Shown: one piece after another, positions 12,601 through 24,948 of the stretch
Position numbering within the stretch: position 1 is the stretch's first letter
Layout: every line of letters starts with the position of its first letter
DNA from: Oxytricha trifallax
Taxonomy: Eukaryota; Ciliophora; Spirotrichea; Sporadotrichida; Oxytrichidae
DNA length: 64,000 nucleotides
Direction: 5' to 3'
Assembly (NCBI GenBank): GCA_000711775.1
Contig: ARYC01017102.1
Coordinates: 62,001-126,000 of the forward strand
Program-made: the position numbers and the translations under genes
The notes under the pieces: generated by a model
The model's input: only the letters and a program-made list of their open reading frames with translations
The model's database searches: none
Told to the model about the DNA's origin: nothing

Positions 12601-15600
12601 ATGTAGCTAAAAATGAAATCTCTCAAGATAGTCCCCCCCTAGAGATCTTATATAATTGTGGAGATAATTTATTTTAGTATGATTCCAAAAGCTAAGTTAA
12701 AATTTCATGTTTCAATATTTACCATAATAGATCATAGTATTTATAGTTAAATCAAATTATTTAATAAAGCTTGTTTACAGGACCATCTTATGAACTTAAA
12801 ATACACAAACATAGTAAATCAAACGAGGAAGGGCATTAATGTCAAAATGGGTCATGCTTTTTCAAACTTAACACAAATAAACTCAAATCAATATACAGAG
12901 GAAATATCGAAATACTGAAAGAATGCAATAATAACTTCTTGTATCCTCCATAAGAGAAAAGTGGAAACTTTGACAAGCCAAACATTTTAGTATGCTGATT
13001 AAAATAAATAATAAGCACATTGAATTATTAATAAGAGACAAATTTTACATAAGTCATATGATATTTATTTGTTATTATGCGTTGACCTAAACAATTAAGC
13101 AATAAGATCTTATGACTTAGCTCAAGATGAAAGTGAGTTTTATGGGGATATGCTTTTGACTAATGAAATTCGATACTTTTAGTAAGCAATAGTTTAGATA
13201 TTTTGGGATGCAAACGATAGAAGCATGTTTTATATGTATAAGACTCAAAGTTAATGGAACTTGGATTACTTTTAAAAATTGATATAAAACCCCATTAGTC
13301 AATTAAGAATGAAGATTAGGAGATAAGAACTATTAAATTAAAATACAATTATTATTGGCGTAAATTAATAATGTTTGTGCTAATTATTTAAACTATTGGC
13401 TCGATTAATTGTCTCTATAAAATATACAAATCAGGGTGCGTATATTTGTTTTCAGCCTAATTATAATTTAATTTTAATTTTATAATTCTTAATCCCCAAT
13501 CTTCATTCTAAATTGACTAACGGGGTTTTAACTCAATTATTTCTTTTAAAATATAATTTAGTAAAATATTAAAATAATTTGGATGACGAGGATACTTGGC
13601 TTAGTTTCTTCTCGATTGCCGACAATCTAATATGGTAAAAGAATTAAAGAATTAAAAATAAATACTTTAATGACATCTGGTAAATTGATAATATCCAATA
13701 TAATTCAGATCTAAATATGGGAGTATTAGTTTCTAATAGTCATTTTTTCTTTTAAATGAGTTTTATGAGTTTCATAAGTTTCTTTGAAAATTTGATGCTT
13801 TTAATATTATTTTAGTTATATCATTTGATATCAGACGGAAATTAAACAGTAGTAAACTTTATTTGCAAATTATATTTCAACAATCTAAAGAAAATAAGTT
13901 TAGTTTTTGAGATTAGCTATGATTTCCTCGAATTAATAATTATAACAGAAATGAATTTAACTCATAAAGTAAATGGAACTTGCTTTTCAAAAGTCTATAA
14001 AATAAACTGTAATGTCACCATAAGATAGACTTTTTTAATCAACGAAAATTTCTTATTGATTTGGTATACAATTAAAATAAATTAAAAAAGGTACAATATT
14101 TATATAAAGACTATCTCTACAGGTTAATCAACTATTTTTTCAAAAGTTTTATATTTTTATTGAAAATTAATGCCAATAAATAAACACTACAACATTGATC
14201 AGAAACATTATATTTATTGGCAAATTTGTAACTTAGCTTTGAAATTTAATTATATTTTTATATTTAAAAGTATTATTGCTGTAATAAACTATCTTTAAAA
14301 AATTTAAATAATTTTATATTTATTAATTAGATTGAAAGGTAATAACAACTCCTTATTATCTAGTTTTTTTTTCTAATTAAATAACAAATAAATTTTTTCA
14401 AAAAATAAAAATACAGACTAGAACATTTCTATTTATCAAATTTACGACAATTGGTATAACTTCCCTCGACTGATAAAATTGAGAACATTCGCTTTAAATG
14501 GTGATTAGTTTGCTGAAGGGATGGAAGTTTATGAGGGCAAATAATTATTATTTTGTATCATGATATTAAAATAACTTTAATTCTTTGAAATATATTTAAA
14601 AATTTATTACAAATATCTAGTCGTATTTTACTCAGATTAGTTTATAGAAATTTATGATATTAAGACCTAGATATATGTTGAATTTAAATTTAGATTGCCA
14701 TTCATATTTTACTAAATTAAAAATTTTTTATCAACATTCTTATGTTAAATCGAAATTACTTGTAATAATCTTAAAATATAATCGCATTAAGGAAATAATT
14801 TCATATTAATAAATAAATTCTATGAAGAATTCGCAGGATTTAAATATTATGTCAATGGCTTTGGTTAGGCGTTTGAACCAATAAAGTCATATTTTAAAAT
14901 TGCATTAAATTATAAAATTAAAAATTTCTTCACTTAATATATTTCAGAGGATACCTTAGCATACTGATGAAGCGTGATTTTAAAACTGTTCAACCTCTAA
15001 ACCAAGATAATATTCCTGAAATTAATAAAATTAAGTTTGAAATTATTTGAATAAAATTTAATTATTTTTAATTTGTCAATAGAAGAAACCTAACAGATTA
15101 AATAATTTAAGACACGTTTATATTTGTATTTTGCATTAAATGCGAAAGCTAACACTCCTCATTAGTGGCTGCTTTGAATTAAACTGAGTTTTTTGCTAAA
15201 TCAAATTTTAGAAATTCGTTTTTATTTGGAGATCATTATAGAAATAATCTTGTGCTGCTTAATGACTAAAAACTCTTCATTTATCGAACTTACTTTGAGA
15301 TTATATAAATTGTAAAATTTGATGTAAAAATATTTTTTATATATTTTGTGATATAAATAGACTCAGCTTGAAGTTAATGATTTATATAAAAAAGAACTAA
15401 TTGAAAAATGTAAAAATATGAAGTTATTTGCAAGTACAGATAAAAATATAGATAAATTAAAATTAAAAAATTAGTGAAAAGAAATTATACATTATTTAAA
15501 TGTAATTCTGTTAAAAATAAACTCAGTAATATGAAATTCAGTTTATATTTACAAAAAGGTAATAATTTATTGTTTGAAATAACGCTAAGCAGTATGAATA

Positions 15601-18398
15601 ATTAATCTTAGCTAACTTATTAATACACGCAAAATCTAAACTGGACAAAGATGATAGCGGAAATTAAACAGTTCAAATTAGAATATACTCTTACAATTAG
15701 GGCTTTACTGAATTATTTTTTATAATAATTATTTAAACTGTATCTCCAATATAATCAAATTTATCTAGCGTATACTTCACAGATGAGATAGGTTCCTAAA
15801 GCAAAAACTAACTTCATGTGTAAAATTTCATTCAAGGCTACAGTCTATTTTAATTTTAATAGTTTTATTTGTATAATTTAATGTAGAGTCCCTGGTATAA
15901 TTTTAGCTGTACCTTTGAAAATGAAAACGGAATCATAATATTTAAATTTATAATCGTTTAAAGCTGTGATGGGAATATAAGAGATGAGACACAAGACAAG
16001 CCTTTCAAATTTTACATAGAATTTGTGACCACGAATCGCCAGGTGACAAGAGTTTTCAATTTGGGTTACTTTTTCTTAATATTTGATTAAACAAATTAAT
16101 GGCATCTACTGAGATTTGCAGATGGAAATAATGACTTAAATTAAATGGATGGAAAAGCCTTGGACCAGTTACTCACAGGAAGTGAATATGAAGACTTTGG
16201 GTGCAATTTGAATGGGTACTTTGGGCTTTTTAAATATAGGTAATCAACGAAGGACCCTAATCGTAATATTTATATTGCCATTTATCAATGCAAAGAAAAA
16301 GGACTGCTCTTGTAAACTAATTTAGTAAAATTTTAAATCTGTCCATATTTTTTTATTGTTTACATGAAAGCTGCTAGGATAGTTACTAGAATAGATGCTG
16401 ATAGTAAAAAGATTTCAATGAACGTGACTATTTTCAAAAACTCTTATAGAATTCCTATTCCAATAGTTGATATAGAAAGAGGTTCATATCAAATAGTAAC
16501 CTAAAACAACAAGACTTATATGTCAATGATGATTGCACTTTAAAATTAATAGCTAAATGTTAATTTAAATTTCCTGTGAAATTCCCAACTCATTTTCGAA
16601 TATTTTCTATGTTCTCAATATGACCCTAAATCTGAATAATTTTTCCATGATTTTAGATGAAAAGCATTGGCTAAGTTCTGTCATTTTGAATAAGAACACT
16701 TTCAAAATTTAAAAATTGGAGAGAATAGACAATTCTGAACTTGTTTTAATTACTGATAGAAATAATGGGGCTTATATCTATGATTTCACAACTCACAAGA
16801 TATTTATTTTAAAAATTCTAATAAGTTTATTCATGCTTGAATATAAGATCATTAATTAAATATTGCATGAATTTGATGTTATAAGTGATAACTATTTTTA
16901 TGATCAATATTCAAAAATTATAGGACCGATTGTAGTGTTCACTGCTATATTTAATGAACCTAGTTCTGTACATCTACTTACAAATTATGGGATTTATATT
17001 TACACTTTTGGAGTTAATTTACAAGACAGATCTGGTAAGGGTGTTTAAGTATATAAAAATTATAATCTAAATAATTCTTGAATATTTTCTCATCAAAGAC
17101 AAATTATATTTATTTTGATTCTTTTTTTATGAAAATAGCGAGATCAAGTAATATTTTAAATAAATAAGGATATTTGAGTAATAAAAGCTATCTATTTATT
17201 ATTATAAAATTAATGGAATATGAAATATTGATGCTGTTATTATTTAAAATAATATTTTATTGGGAGAAAAAAAGTTAACAGATATCAAATTATAACTATT
17301 ATTTTATTAATATAAATTTCTTAACATTTAATGCATAAAATTTATTGCCAAATCAAAGTAAACCCTCCAGATCTTAAATATTTCCAGATTTTGAATAGAA
17401 TCTTTTTGTTAGACAGAAATCAATTTTAAGAATAACATTTGATGAATACTCTACAGATATATTAAGTAATAATAAATAAATAAATAAATTTCATATTTAC
17501 AAAAAAGATGTTGCTAGAAACAAGTACGGGTACACATTCCTAGTAAAGTAAAATATAACTCAAAATTCTTACGACGCATATTTGGGAGCAGTTTCATTCT
17601 ACGCAGGATCTCAATCTTAAATTTTGAAGCTCAAGAAACTTGGCAGAAATTTAGATTGTAACTCACTAAATTACGATGACTATCTAGCAAGTAAATTTAT
17701 AGAAACTCATATATGTTTTTGTTATAAATAAGCGACAAAGAAGATCAAATAGCTGTGAGTTTTGTTTGTAATACTTAGCTTTACGTTGTAAGATTTTGCA
17801 TGAGACCACATTTAAATCTTGAATTCAAGAATATCACAAATTAGGCTGGAGTGTATGACCCCTCGACATAATCCTTCGCCAAAAATCAAATGAGCTATAA
17901 TAGATTCAACATTACAATATCAGTCAATAACACTTTTACTATTGATAAATTTAATACAATTTTATGCTAAATTTATTTTGGATTGATGAAGTAGGAACTC
18001 AAAACATCACAGTGATGATTTTCTTTTAATTAGATTCATTTGGGAGCAGAGATCAATTATACATCATAAGTTTTTTCGTTCTGGCATTAGTTTCCTTTTT
18101 TATCATATTTGTCAATCAAAATCTTGGCTCGAATAGATCCCAAGATAAATCTAAATATGACCCTAAGAAATAATAGTCGAATAAATTCTTGTAGTCTTTG
18201 TTCACAAGTAAACTTGATTATAATACAAATTCTTAATATTCAAAGAGTAATGTTAATGGCTTGGGGAGTTCGTTTTTATCGTCTGATTAAGCCACTCCTG
18301 ATGTAATATTTATAAATTTGTTCTTCATTTAAATATTTTAGATTGTTCATGATAAGGAATACTCTAAAATTACTATATTTTAATTCATTTTTTTGTGA
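6660..18398 (+). CDS. Tandem membrane-protein paralogue, copy A (many MDSs)
   Basis: Same family as copies B and C; function unknown. Blocks that align in order with copy B: about 6690-6850 (YFSGNLLNYRLN, copy B YFSGALLDYDYE), about 7150-7275 (VDRNLTVFIYEITNFSEG), about 10020-10474 (DYLYVSISYPPAVI, copy B SYFYITMSSPPGVI), about 10880-11037 (IMATNHNFILHLMQDIETN), about 13110-13260, about 13575-13740 (LSFFSIADNLIW; NMGVLVSNS), about 15640-15720, about 16020-16310 (FADGNNDLNQMDG), about 16370-16650, about 16880-17045 (VHLLTNYGIYIYTF), about 17560-17630 (LGAVSFYAGS), about 17750-17960 (IAVSFVCNTQLYVV). A transmembrane segment (FFVLALVSFFIIFV) near 18070-18110 is followed by a polar tail; TGA at 18396-18398. 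Blocks are separated by IESs, several holding mobile elements. Start not resolved. Confidence 0.65.
7276..7293 (+). repeat. Isolated TBE-like terminus
   Basis: TTAACCCCAAAACCCCTTTT directly follows a coding block of copy A (ends near 7275). It resembles a left TBE end, but I found no matching right end downstream within this IES, so it is a solo or decayed terminus. Confidence 0.5.
8563..9027 (+). CDS. Hypothetical 154-codon open frame inside an eliminated region
   Basis: Read with the ciliate code it runs from ATG 8563 to TGA 9025-9027; an in-frame TGA closes it upstream at 8542. It is markedly less AT-rich than its surroundings. The C-terminal end is Ser/Pro/Thr-rich (SPLSPQLDFTSTPTSSPTK). 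It does not align with copies A-C although it lies between two blocks of copy A (about 7275 and 10020). The 5' third is made of two imperfect direct repeats (about 8605-8650 and 8667-8712, both TTTGGGGC.ATTAAA...AAACTTCCC), so a repeated non-coding sequence that happens to be open is a real alternative. No family recognised. Confidence 0.3.
9030..9890. other. AT-rich non-coding stretch within copy A
   Basis: No frame, inverted repeat or known element found. It lies between blocks of copy A and is presumably IES sequence. Confidence 0.5.
11040..12029. other. AT-rich IES-like stretch of copy A
   Basis: Follows the block ending ...LHLMQDIETN. I could not place the copy B counterpart of the next about 80 residues here with confidence. 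Nothing else recognised. Confidence 0.45.
12030..12429. mobile_element. MITE-like inverted-repeat element, family shared with right window edge
   Basis: About 400 bp. Outer arms: GGAATACATTCGATTTGG at 12030 against CAAATTGAATGAATTTCTCC at about 12410-12429. Middle arms: GTGGCAGTTAAC...TTCTGGAAAC...AGAATTCAAGATCAGCT at about 12078-12145 against its complement at about 12303-12372. Inner arms: GCGAGTTAACTTAA (about 12188) against TTAAGTTAACTCGC (about 12250). Centre near 12230. No coding capacity. It lies between coding blocks of copy A. Confidence 0.8.
13286..13529. mobile_element. Short inverted-repeat element inside an IES of copy A
   Basis: AAAACCCCATTAGTCAATTA followed by AGAATGAAGATTAGG at the left, and the inverted copy CCCCAATCTTCATTCT...TTGACTAACGGGGTTTT at the right: about 35-bp terminal repeats around 244 bp. 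The AAAACCCC tip recalls half a TBE end. Coding blocks of copy A stop just before (about 13260) and resume just after (about 13575) in an alignable position. Confidence 0.7.
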
Positions 18399-18892
18399 TG
18401 CAAAAATTCTCAGGCATCTTGATAGCAAGCAATCTGATTTAACTATATAAAATAGTTTCTTCTTTAATTACATTTATAGTTATTATTAAACTACCGACCC
18501 ATATTAACTACCTAAGTAAACTCTATTAAAAAGGAAAACCTTGCAACAAAGAAATAAATCTGCTGCAAGAATTCGAATAAATCTACAGACCAATAAAATC
18601 ACAAAAAGTGATAAGAAACATCATTAAAAGACTATTAATAGGAAAAAATTTCAATCCCAATATTAAAAGAGATATATTTCAAGATCCAACTCTCCCATTC
18701 CAGTTTTTAATCACCCGTACAATGACTATTAACTATATAATAAAATTTGGTTAAAATCAAAATTATTAATGACGAAATATAGGTCGAGATAATAGAAGAT
18801 AATTTTAAGAGAATAAATTAGAATGAATTAAATATAGATTAAAGAGAAAGCTTAAGTTCAAGTTAATATAGGTAAACCGCTTCTAGGACATT
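18399..18892. other. Spacer between copy A and the TBE
   Basis: No gene recognised. The first part may hold a last small block of copy A, since copy B has an extra polar C-terminal block after its membrane segment, but I could not align one. Confidence 0.4.
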
Positions 18893-20802
18893 CAAAACCC
18901 CAAAACCCCTTAGTGAGGTTTATAAGTGCTTTGATTTGTAGGGTATAGTTGGGGTTAGTAGACAAAATGCAGGTTTTATCTTAATTTAATGAATTTTAGT
19001 TTACTTAAATCATACAAATTTTATCTGCTTGTCTTTATTATATCTTTTGAACCTTGCTCTCTCTAGTGGGTAAAGTATGTCATCTAATGTTTACCGAGGA
19101 TAGTTAGGAGCTCTCACGATTATCATCTCTACTATGCTTTTAATTTCTTAGCAGACATCTTCTTACTTTATATGTTTCTGAGCCAAACTTATTGATTATT
19201 TTTCATGCTTTGTACCAAAGTAAGACATACATTCCATGTCACTTTCTATTATTATTGCTGCTACTGCCCAAACATCCCATTAAACAGAGCCATTGGTTCA
19301 CTTCTCTCTTATTGGGGAAGTAACCTGGAGTACCGAGTACCTGTGCCAAAGTGACAATCTCCTATCTTAAAGCTCTATTGAAATCGATAACCACTACTTC
19401 TAAAGGGCAGAGATATAGCATAACGTTTTCAGGCTTCAAATCTCTATGAACATATCCAAGTTCATGCAACTCCTTAACACCCTGAATCATATCTGAGAGT
19501 ATATCGTTTAAATCATCAGGGTATCTATTGTGATATAGGTAGTCTCTCAGAGTCATCTCAAATTTCTTTAGCCTTAATGCGATGAAACCATAACTTAAAA
19601 TAACACCATTTAGCTTAAGCAAATTCTTGCAGTCTTTTCTTTAGGCCTCTCTAAGTCCCATGTATTCATTAGCAAACTCCTTCTAATACTGTTGGTTCTT
19701 AATAAGATAACTTAATGGATACACCTTGTATGCATACTCATCAACTACTATGAGCTTTGCTTTTGCAGGTACGTTTATATTCAAGTAGTTTTCAATACAA
19801 GAGCTGAGATCAACTGCATTTAATGCAGGTATATTCATAGCCTTCGCTTAGAAGCATGCTAAAATTGTATTACCTCCAGGCTGGTTCATCGATTCATATC
19901 GCTTCTGTCTTTTGAGTCTCTCTTGCTGCTCTCTTTATGACTCAAGAGTATTAAATTTTCTTTTAGCTGGCACTAATTTTTTAGTCTCTTAATCTTCAAT
20001 CAAGAACTCACTGAGGTGATGCTTTTGCATATGCCTTTTAACTTTAGCTGAGTGAGTATATGATTTCATGCATGTCGTACACTATTATCAAAATAGATTT
20101 AAAATGGGAAATTGTTAAAATAAATTTAAAATAAAATTAATTATGGAATTTTAGTATTTTTTGATTTTTATATTATCGTTTTAACTGATATTGATTTGAA
20201 TTTGATATTTTTTAACTGCCAATAATTTGACTCATCGATAGATCAAATTAGATTTATCATATCTTAACTGTAGACCCTTTAAATTTAACTTTTAAAATTT
20301 TTTACTCCTGATAAATTAATATCTCTCTATACAAAATAGCTATGAAAAAATTTTAAAAGTATAAGATGTAGAGAAAAATTTAACGACTAACTTTCATTCT
20401 TGTTGTATTCACAAAAAATTTTACCCCATCGAGATAAATCGATTTTAAATATTTCTCTGCCCCAAACTTCTTCCTTTCTTATCTCTTCAACCAAATTACT
20501 TGAGGACTTGGTCTAAATAAGTTTTTTGTGCATTTAATCAAGGTCTACATTTTATCTTCTTTGAGTCTTTCATCAGGAAATTCATACGCATTTTTATCGT
20601 TAAAATACACGAAATCATATGAATTTTTTTTGACTTTCACTAAAATCGAAATATCTCTATGAGTGATTTTTTCCATGAATTATGAGTAGGATGGAACATG
20701 TAGCTTATGTTTTGATCTACATTATTCCTTCTAGAGTCAAGTCATGAAAAAAATCGCTGCTCGAGATAATTTCATTTCTTTGCAGGTACTCGACCAAATT
20801 TT

Positions 20803-20829
20803 GATGTTTGTTACATTGTAACAAACATC
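20803..20829. repeat. Near-perfect 27-bp palindrome in the foldback arm
   Basis: GATGTTTGTTAC at the left pairs with GTAACAAACATC at the right; only the central base is unpaired. It is repeated in the other arm at 22526-22552. Half-sites recur further in (TTACAAACATCACT near 21511 and the mirror near 21832). It looks like a binding site for a dimer; no function is known. Confidence 0.6.
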
Positions 20830-20843
20830 ACCTCTAGTCAAAT

Positions 20844-20890
20844 GGACACATTTCCAAATGGACACAAATTCCGGACACAAACTCCGGACA
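20844..20890 (+). repeat. Cluster of four GGACAC motifs in the foldback arm
   Basis: AAATGGACACA occurs twice and TCCGGACAC twice at roughly 15-bp spacing; the mirror copy is at about 22464-22511. They lie within the 62-codon open frame, so they could be a coding repeat or clustered protein-binding sites next to the 27-bp palindrome. Confidence 0.5.
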
Positions 20891-23819
20891 CCATTCCAAA
20901 GTTAGAACTCAGATCTCATCACTTATCTATCACTCTGAACGAAGATATACTCCTTTTTCCATCACAGTACAACTTTTTGATTATGAGGGGGCTCGAAAAA
21001 GAGGATTTCGAGGTTTTCTCTCTTGGGTGAAGAGATATTGAAAAATTTAGAATTATGTTTTGATAGACAATTCTACAAGCTAAGTAGAATATTTATATGA
21101 AAATTTATAGACATTAGGTTAGAGAGTTATTGAAGTCAAAAGTCAGAGCATCCAAATTTTACTTTTCCCTCAATAACTTCCTTCAGTGTGAGATTCATGG
21201 AAGATGAGTAGGGTAGAAGTTGTAGCCCATACCCTAAGCTATCGAATAGGGCATATATTCCAATACAAATTCCTTTAGGATACAGAGATAAATTGAAAAT
21301 AAGGTCAAAAATTTTGTAAAATGAAGAGAAATATTGAAATCGATTTTCCTCGCTTGGCAAATTAGATGGTGAAAAACTCAAATCAAATCTTAAGCAGATT
21401 ATCTCATGAAGAACATTTCTTCTCCTATAGTCAAATCAGTAGCTAATTGCATTAGAGAGATAAATCAAAATTAAATCTGAAATGTAAAATAAAGTATGAA
21501 AACTTAAATGTTACAAACATCACTCATTTAAATTCTTGAGGCAACGAATTTAGGATTTTTATGAAGAGCATATTATGATCTATCATTTATCATCTATAAG
21601 TTTTTCAATATAAATTCACTGGGCAGAGAAAACCCCGAAACCCTTCTGGATAATTTTCGGAAAATCAAATTTTTGAAATTGGGTTTTCAAAAATCCGAAA
21701 ATTATCCAGAAGGGTTTCGGGGTTTTCTCTGCCCAGTGAATTTATATTGAAAAACTTATAGATGATAAATGATAGATCATAATATGCTCTTCATAAAAAT
21801 CCTAAATTCGTTGCCTCAAGAATTTATATGAGTGATGTTTGTTACATTTAAGTTTTCATACTTTATTTTACATTTCAGATTTAATTTCGATTTATCTCTC
21901 TAATGCAATTAGCTACTGATTTGACTATAGGAGAAGAAATGTTCTTCATGAGATAATCTGCTTAAGATTTGATTTGAGTTTTTCACCATCTAATTTGCCA
22001 AGCGAGAAAAATCGATTTCAATATTTCTCATCATTTTACAAAATTTTTGACCTTATTTTCAATTTATCTCTGTATCCTAAAGGAATTTGTATTGGAATAT
22101 ATGCCCTATTCGATAGCTTAGGGTATGGGCTACAACTTCTACCCTACTCATCTTCCATGAATCTCACACTGAAGGAAGTTATTGAGGGAAAAGTAAAATT
22201 TGGATGCTCTGACTTTTGACTTCAATAACTCTCTAACCTAATGTCTATAAATTTTCATATAAATATTCTACTTAGCTTATAGAATTGTCTATCAAAACAT
22301 AATTCTAAATTTTTCAATATCTTTTCACCCAAGAGAAAAAACCTCGAAATCCTCTTTTTCGAACCCCCTCATAATCAAAAAGTTGTACTGTGATGGAAAA
22401 AGGAGTATATCTTCGTTCAAAGTGATAGATAAGTGATGAGATCTGAGTTCTAACTTTGGAATGGTGTCCGGAGTTTGTGTCCGGAATTTGTGTCCATTTG
22501 GAAATGTGTCCATTTGACTAGAGGTGATGTTTGTTACAATGTAACAAACATCAAAATTTGGTCGAGTACCTGCAAAGAAATGAAATTATCTCAGGCAGCG
22601 ATTTTTTTCACGACTTGACTCTAGAAGGAATAATGTAGATCAAAACATAAGCTACATGTTCCATCCACTCATAATTCATGGAAAAAATCACGCAGAGAGA
22701 TATTTCGATTTTAGTGAAAGTCAAAAAAAATTCATATGATTTCGTGTATTTTAACGATAAAAATGCGTATGAATTTCCTGATGAAAGACTCAAAGAAGAT
22801 AAAATGTAGACCTTGATTAAATGCACAAAAAACTTATTTAGACCAAGTCCTCAAGTAATTTGGTTGAAGAGATAAGAAAGGAAGAAGTTTGGGGCAGAGA
22901 AATATTTAAAATCGATTTATCTCGATGGGGTAAAATTTTTTGTGAATACAACAAGAATGAAAGTTAGTCGTTAAATTTTTCTCTACATCTTATACTTTTA
23001 AAATTTTTTCATAGCTATTTTGTATAGAGAGATATTAATTTATCAGGAGTTAAAAATTTTAAAAGTTAAATTTAAAGGGTCTACAGTTAAGATATGATAA
23101 ATCTAATTTGATTTATCGATGAGTCAAATTATTGGCTGTTAAAATATATCAAATTCAAATCAATATCAGTTAAAACGATACTATAAAAATCAAAAAATAC
23201 TAAAATTCCATATTTAATTTAATTTTTAATTTTATTTTCATAATTTCCCATTTTAAATCTATTTTGATAATAATACCTACCATCCACCTTTTCATGCTTG
23301 AAATAGATCTTGGTTTTGCCAGAGTGTACCTCTTTAGGGTGTCTCTCCAAGCTTTGTTCAGTTGAGAAATGATTCTAGCAGTCTTAACATTAATATGTTT
23401 TGATCTTTTCGATTGCTTGCTGTTCTTTTAGCTCCTCAACATAATCAATTTAAATTTAAACCCCTATCTCTGCACTCTCCCTCTGATTTAATACTTCAAT
23501 GATAAAAACCTCTGCTTCAAATTCAAGAGCTCTTGCCTCTACCTCCCTCTCAACATAAATGATTTCAGGCTTTTTAGTGGAGCCTAAGTTGAGCATTGAT
23601 TGACCTGCTCCTAAAAGTGCCGCTCTACGATTTAAGTTGACCGCCATGTTTAAATTCAAATTTAAATTTCTATTATAAATAAGTGAAAACCTCACTCGTT
23701 ATACTAACTTTGTATAGGTGCTGGCACTGCAACTACAATGGTTGATTCTTAGTTGTTAGACATCATTTTTATACTTAGTTTATAACTATAAATTTTCTAA
23801 TTTTATGCTTAATATTTTT

Positions 23820-24065
23820 AATTTTGGTACCAACTGAGAATAAATTCAGGTTGGTACTGGTACCAATTAGGTTTTGAACCATTTTGGAACTTTTCCATTA
23901 AAACCTCATTAGTTTAAAACTAGGTACTAATTAAGTTTTGGTACTATTAAATTGGTACCAATTAAAATTAAACGAATTTAGTACCAGTACTAATTAAATT
24001 TAAACAAATTTAGTACTAATTTAATGGAACTAAATTGATAAAAATGGAGCTCAATCTCTGCAGTT
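23820..24065 (+). repeat. GGTACYAATTAA repeat-rich non-coding stretch of the TBE
   Basis: GGTACCAATT, GGTACTAATTAA, AGTACTAATTAA and close variants occur about eight times between the start of the kinase gene and the 22-kDa gene, which are divergent. The stretch is shared with the deleted element at 3840-4080. Its place between two divergent genes suggests a regulatory region. Confidence 0.6.
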
Positions 24066-24213
24066 TGTTACAGCTTCTGCAAACTTTCTCCACGTATCTT
24101 TGCAGGGTTGACCTCCTATAAGATGCCCATATTTAATAGTAAGATTTTAAACAATAGGATCCAGAAGTCTATAAGTTATAATTTGAAATTCATTAATAGG
24201 AAGAGGAACAAAG

Positions 24214-24906
24214 ATGGAATCACTCAATGATCAAATGAAAAGAGTCGAGCCTCAAGAAATGATATCAAGATTCAGAAGTAAGGAAGATCTCTATCGATAC
24301 CTAACTTTTCATGGTAAGATAACTTGATGACTATTAACATATTATACAGTTGGTTTATTCCTTCCAAATATGGAAGGTACCAAAATTTCATTCTTAAAAG
24401 CAATACTTTGTGAGGAGAAGAAAGCTTTTAAAAATAAAGAGATTAAACTAATCGAAATTCCCAACTACCAGAGAGGAACTTTTTCTTTGGTGTTCTTGGT
24501 ACAATAAAAGAGGAGTATCTCAGAGAAATAATTGAAGAAGCACATAAGAAACGATATTCTATCCCTCCTGAAGACTAGAAAAAGCAAGGCATTCTAATAA
24601 GCTCAGCTTGGCTAGAGGAACTTAAGAAGCATCCATATCTTTCAAGTAAGCTTTGAAATATAACTTTTTAGGAAAATCTGGCACTGGCATATATCTTATG
24701 AAAGAGCATGCAAAGGTTCACAGAGAAAGAAAGTCTCAGAAAATTTATGAGGTGAGCAAAAGGCTTTATAAAGATGTCTAAAAACCAGATGAAATGAACA
24801 TAGATGCAGGATCTAGCACTAAGAGAAGAAATATGGGCCCAAGCAAGCCATAAGAAGAGGAGAAGAAAGAGAAGCCAAACCCCTTTATGGGTTAATTTAA
24901 TATGTG
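24214..24906 (+). pseudogene. TBE 22-kDa type gene, frameshifted
   Basis: Function unknown; in TBEs a small gene accompanies the transposase and kinase. Starts MESLNDQMKRVEPQEMISRF at 24214; introns GTAAG...ACAG (about 24314-24349) and GTAAG...TTTAG (about 24646-24672) keep the frame. At about 24482 the frame shifts in a run of five T: the downstream part (GVLGTIKEEYLREIIEEAH and on) reads one base out, and one extra T would join the two. The C-terminus is Lys/Glu-rich and ends with TGA 24904-24906. Divergent to the kinase gene, convergent with the transposase. Confidence 0.7.
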
Positions 24907-24948
24907 AACTTATTCATTCATTTAAATCTAAAACTTATTTATAAACAT

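Larger units (their letters stand above)
20088..23267. mobile_element. 3.18-kb foldback (palindromic) element inserted in the TBE kinase gene
   Basis: Two arms of about 1.58 kb, near-identical and inverted, meet at a short loop near 21680 (TTTTTGAAA/TTTCAAAAA). Ends are TCAAAATAGATTT/AAATCTATTTTGA, flanked by TA on both sides (20086-20087, 23268-23269), i.e. a TA target duplication as made by Tc1/mariner-type and IES-type insertions. Each arm holds the same small open frames: 62 codons (20842-21030 + and 22325-22513 -) and 81 codons (21136-21381 - and 21974-22219 +), differing by single residues between arms. No transposase motif is recognised, so it is probably non-autonomous. High arm identity points to a recent origin or to gene conversion. 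Confidence 0.9.
19010..23766 (-). pseudogene. TBE 57-kDa type zinc finger-protein kinase, broken
   Basis: Starts at ATG 23766-23764 and ends at TGA 19012-19010. An early TGA is bypassed if a GTATAA...TAG intron near 23690 is removed. First C2H2 finger: CQDCQNHFSTEQSLERH, with a second His after it (about 23330-23400). Second finger: CTTCMKSYTHSAKVKRH plus MQKHH (about 20030-20080). Then the kinase domain with HRDLKPENV (about 19440) and a DFN in place of DFG (VVVIDFNRAL), then GTPGYF and, in another frame, WDVWAVAAIII. Two breaks are seen: the 3.18-kb foldback (20088-23267) inserted between the fingers, and a frame change near 19300 between GTPGYF and WDVW. Removing the foldback with one TA restores ...RYYQQCTTC... 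in frame. The zinc finger plus kinase layout is as described for the large TBE gene. Confidence 0.85.

Noticed and set aside
12637..12644. C8 run as a second minisatellite
   Set aside because: Single run without neighbouring repeats.
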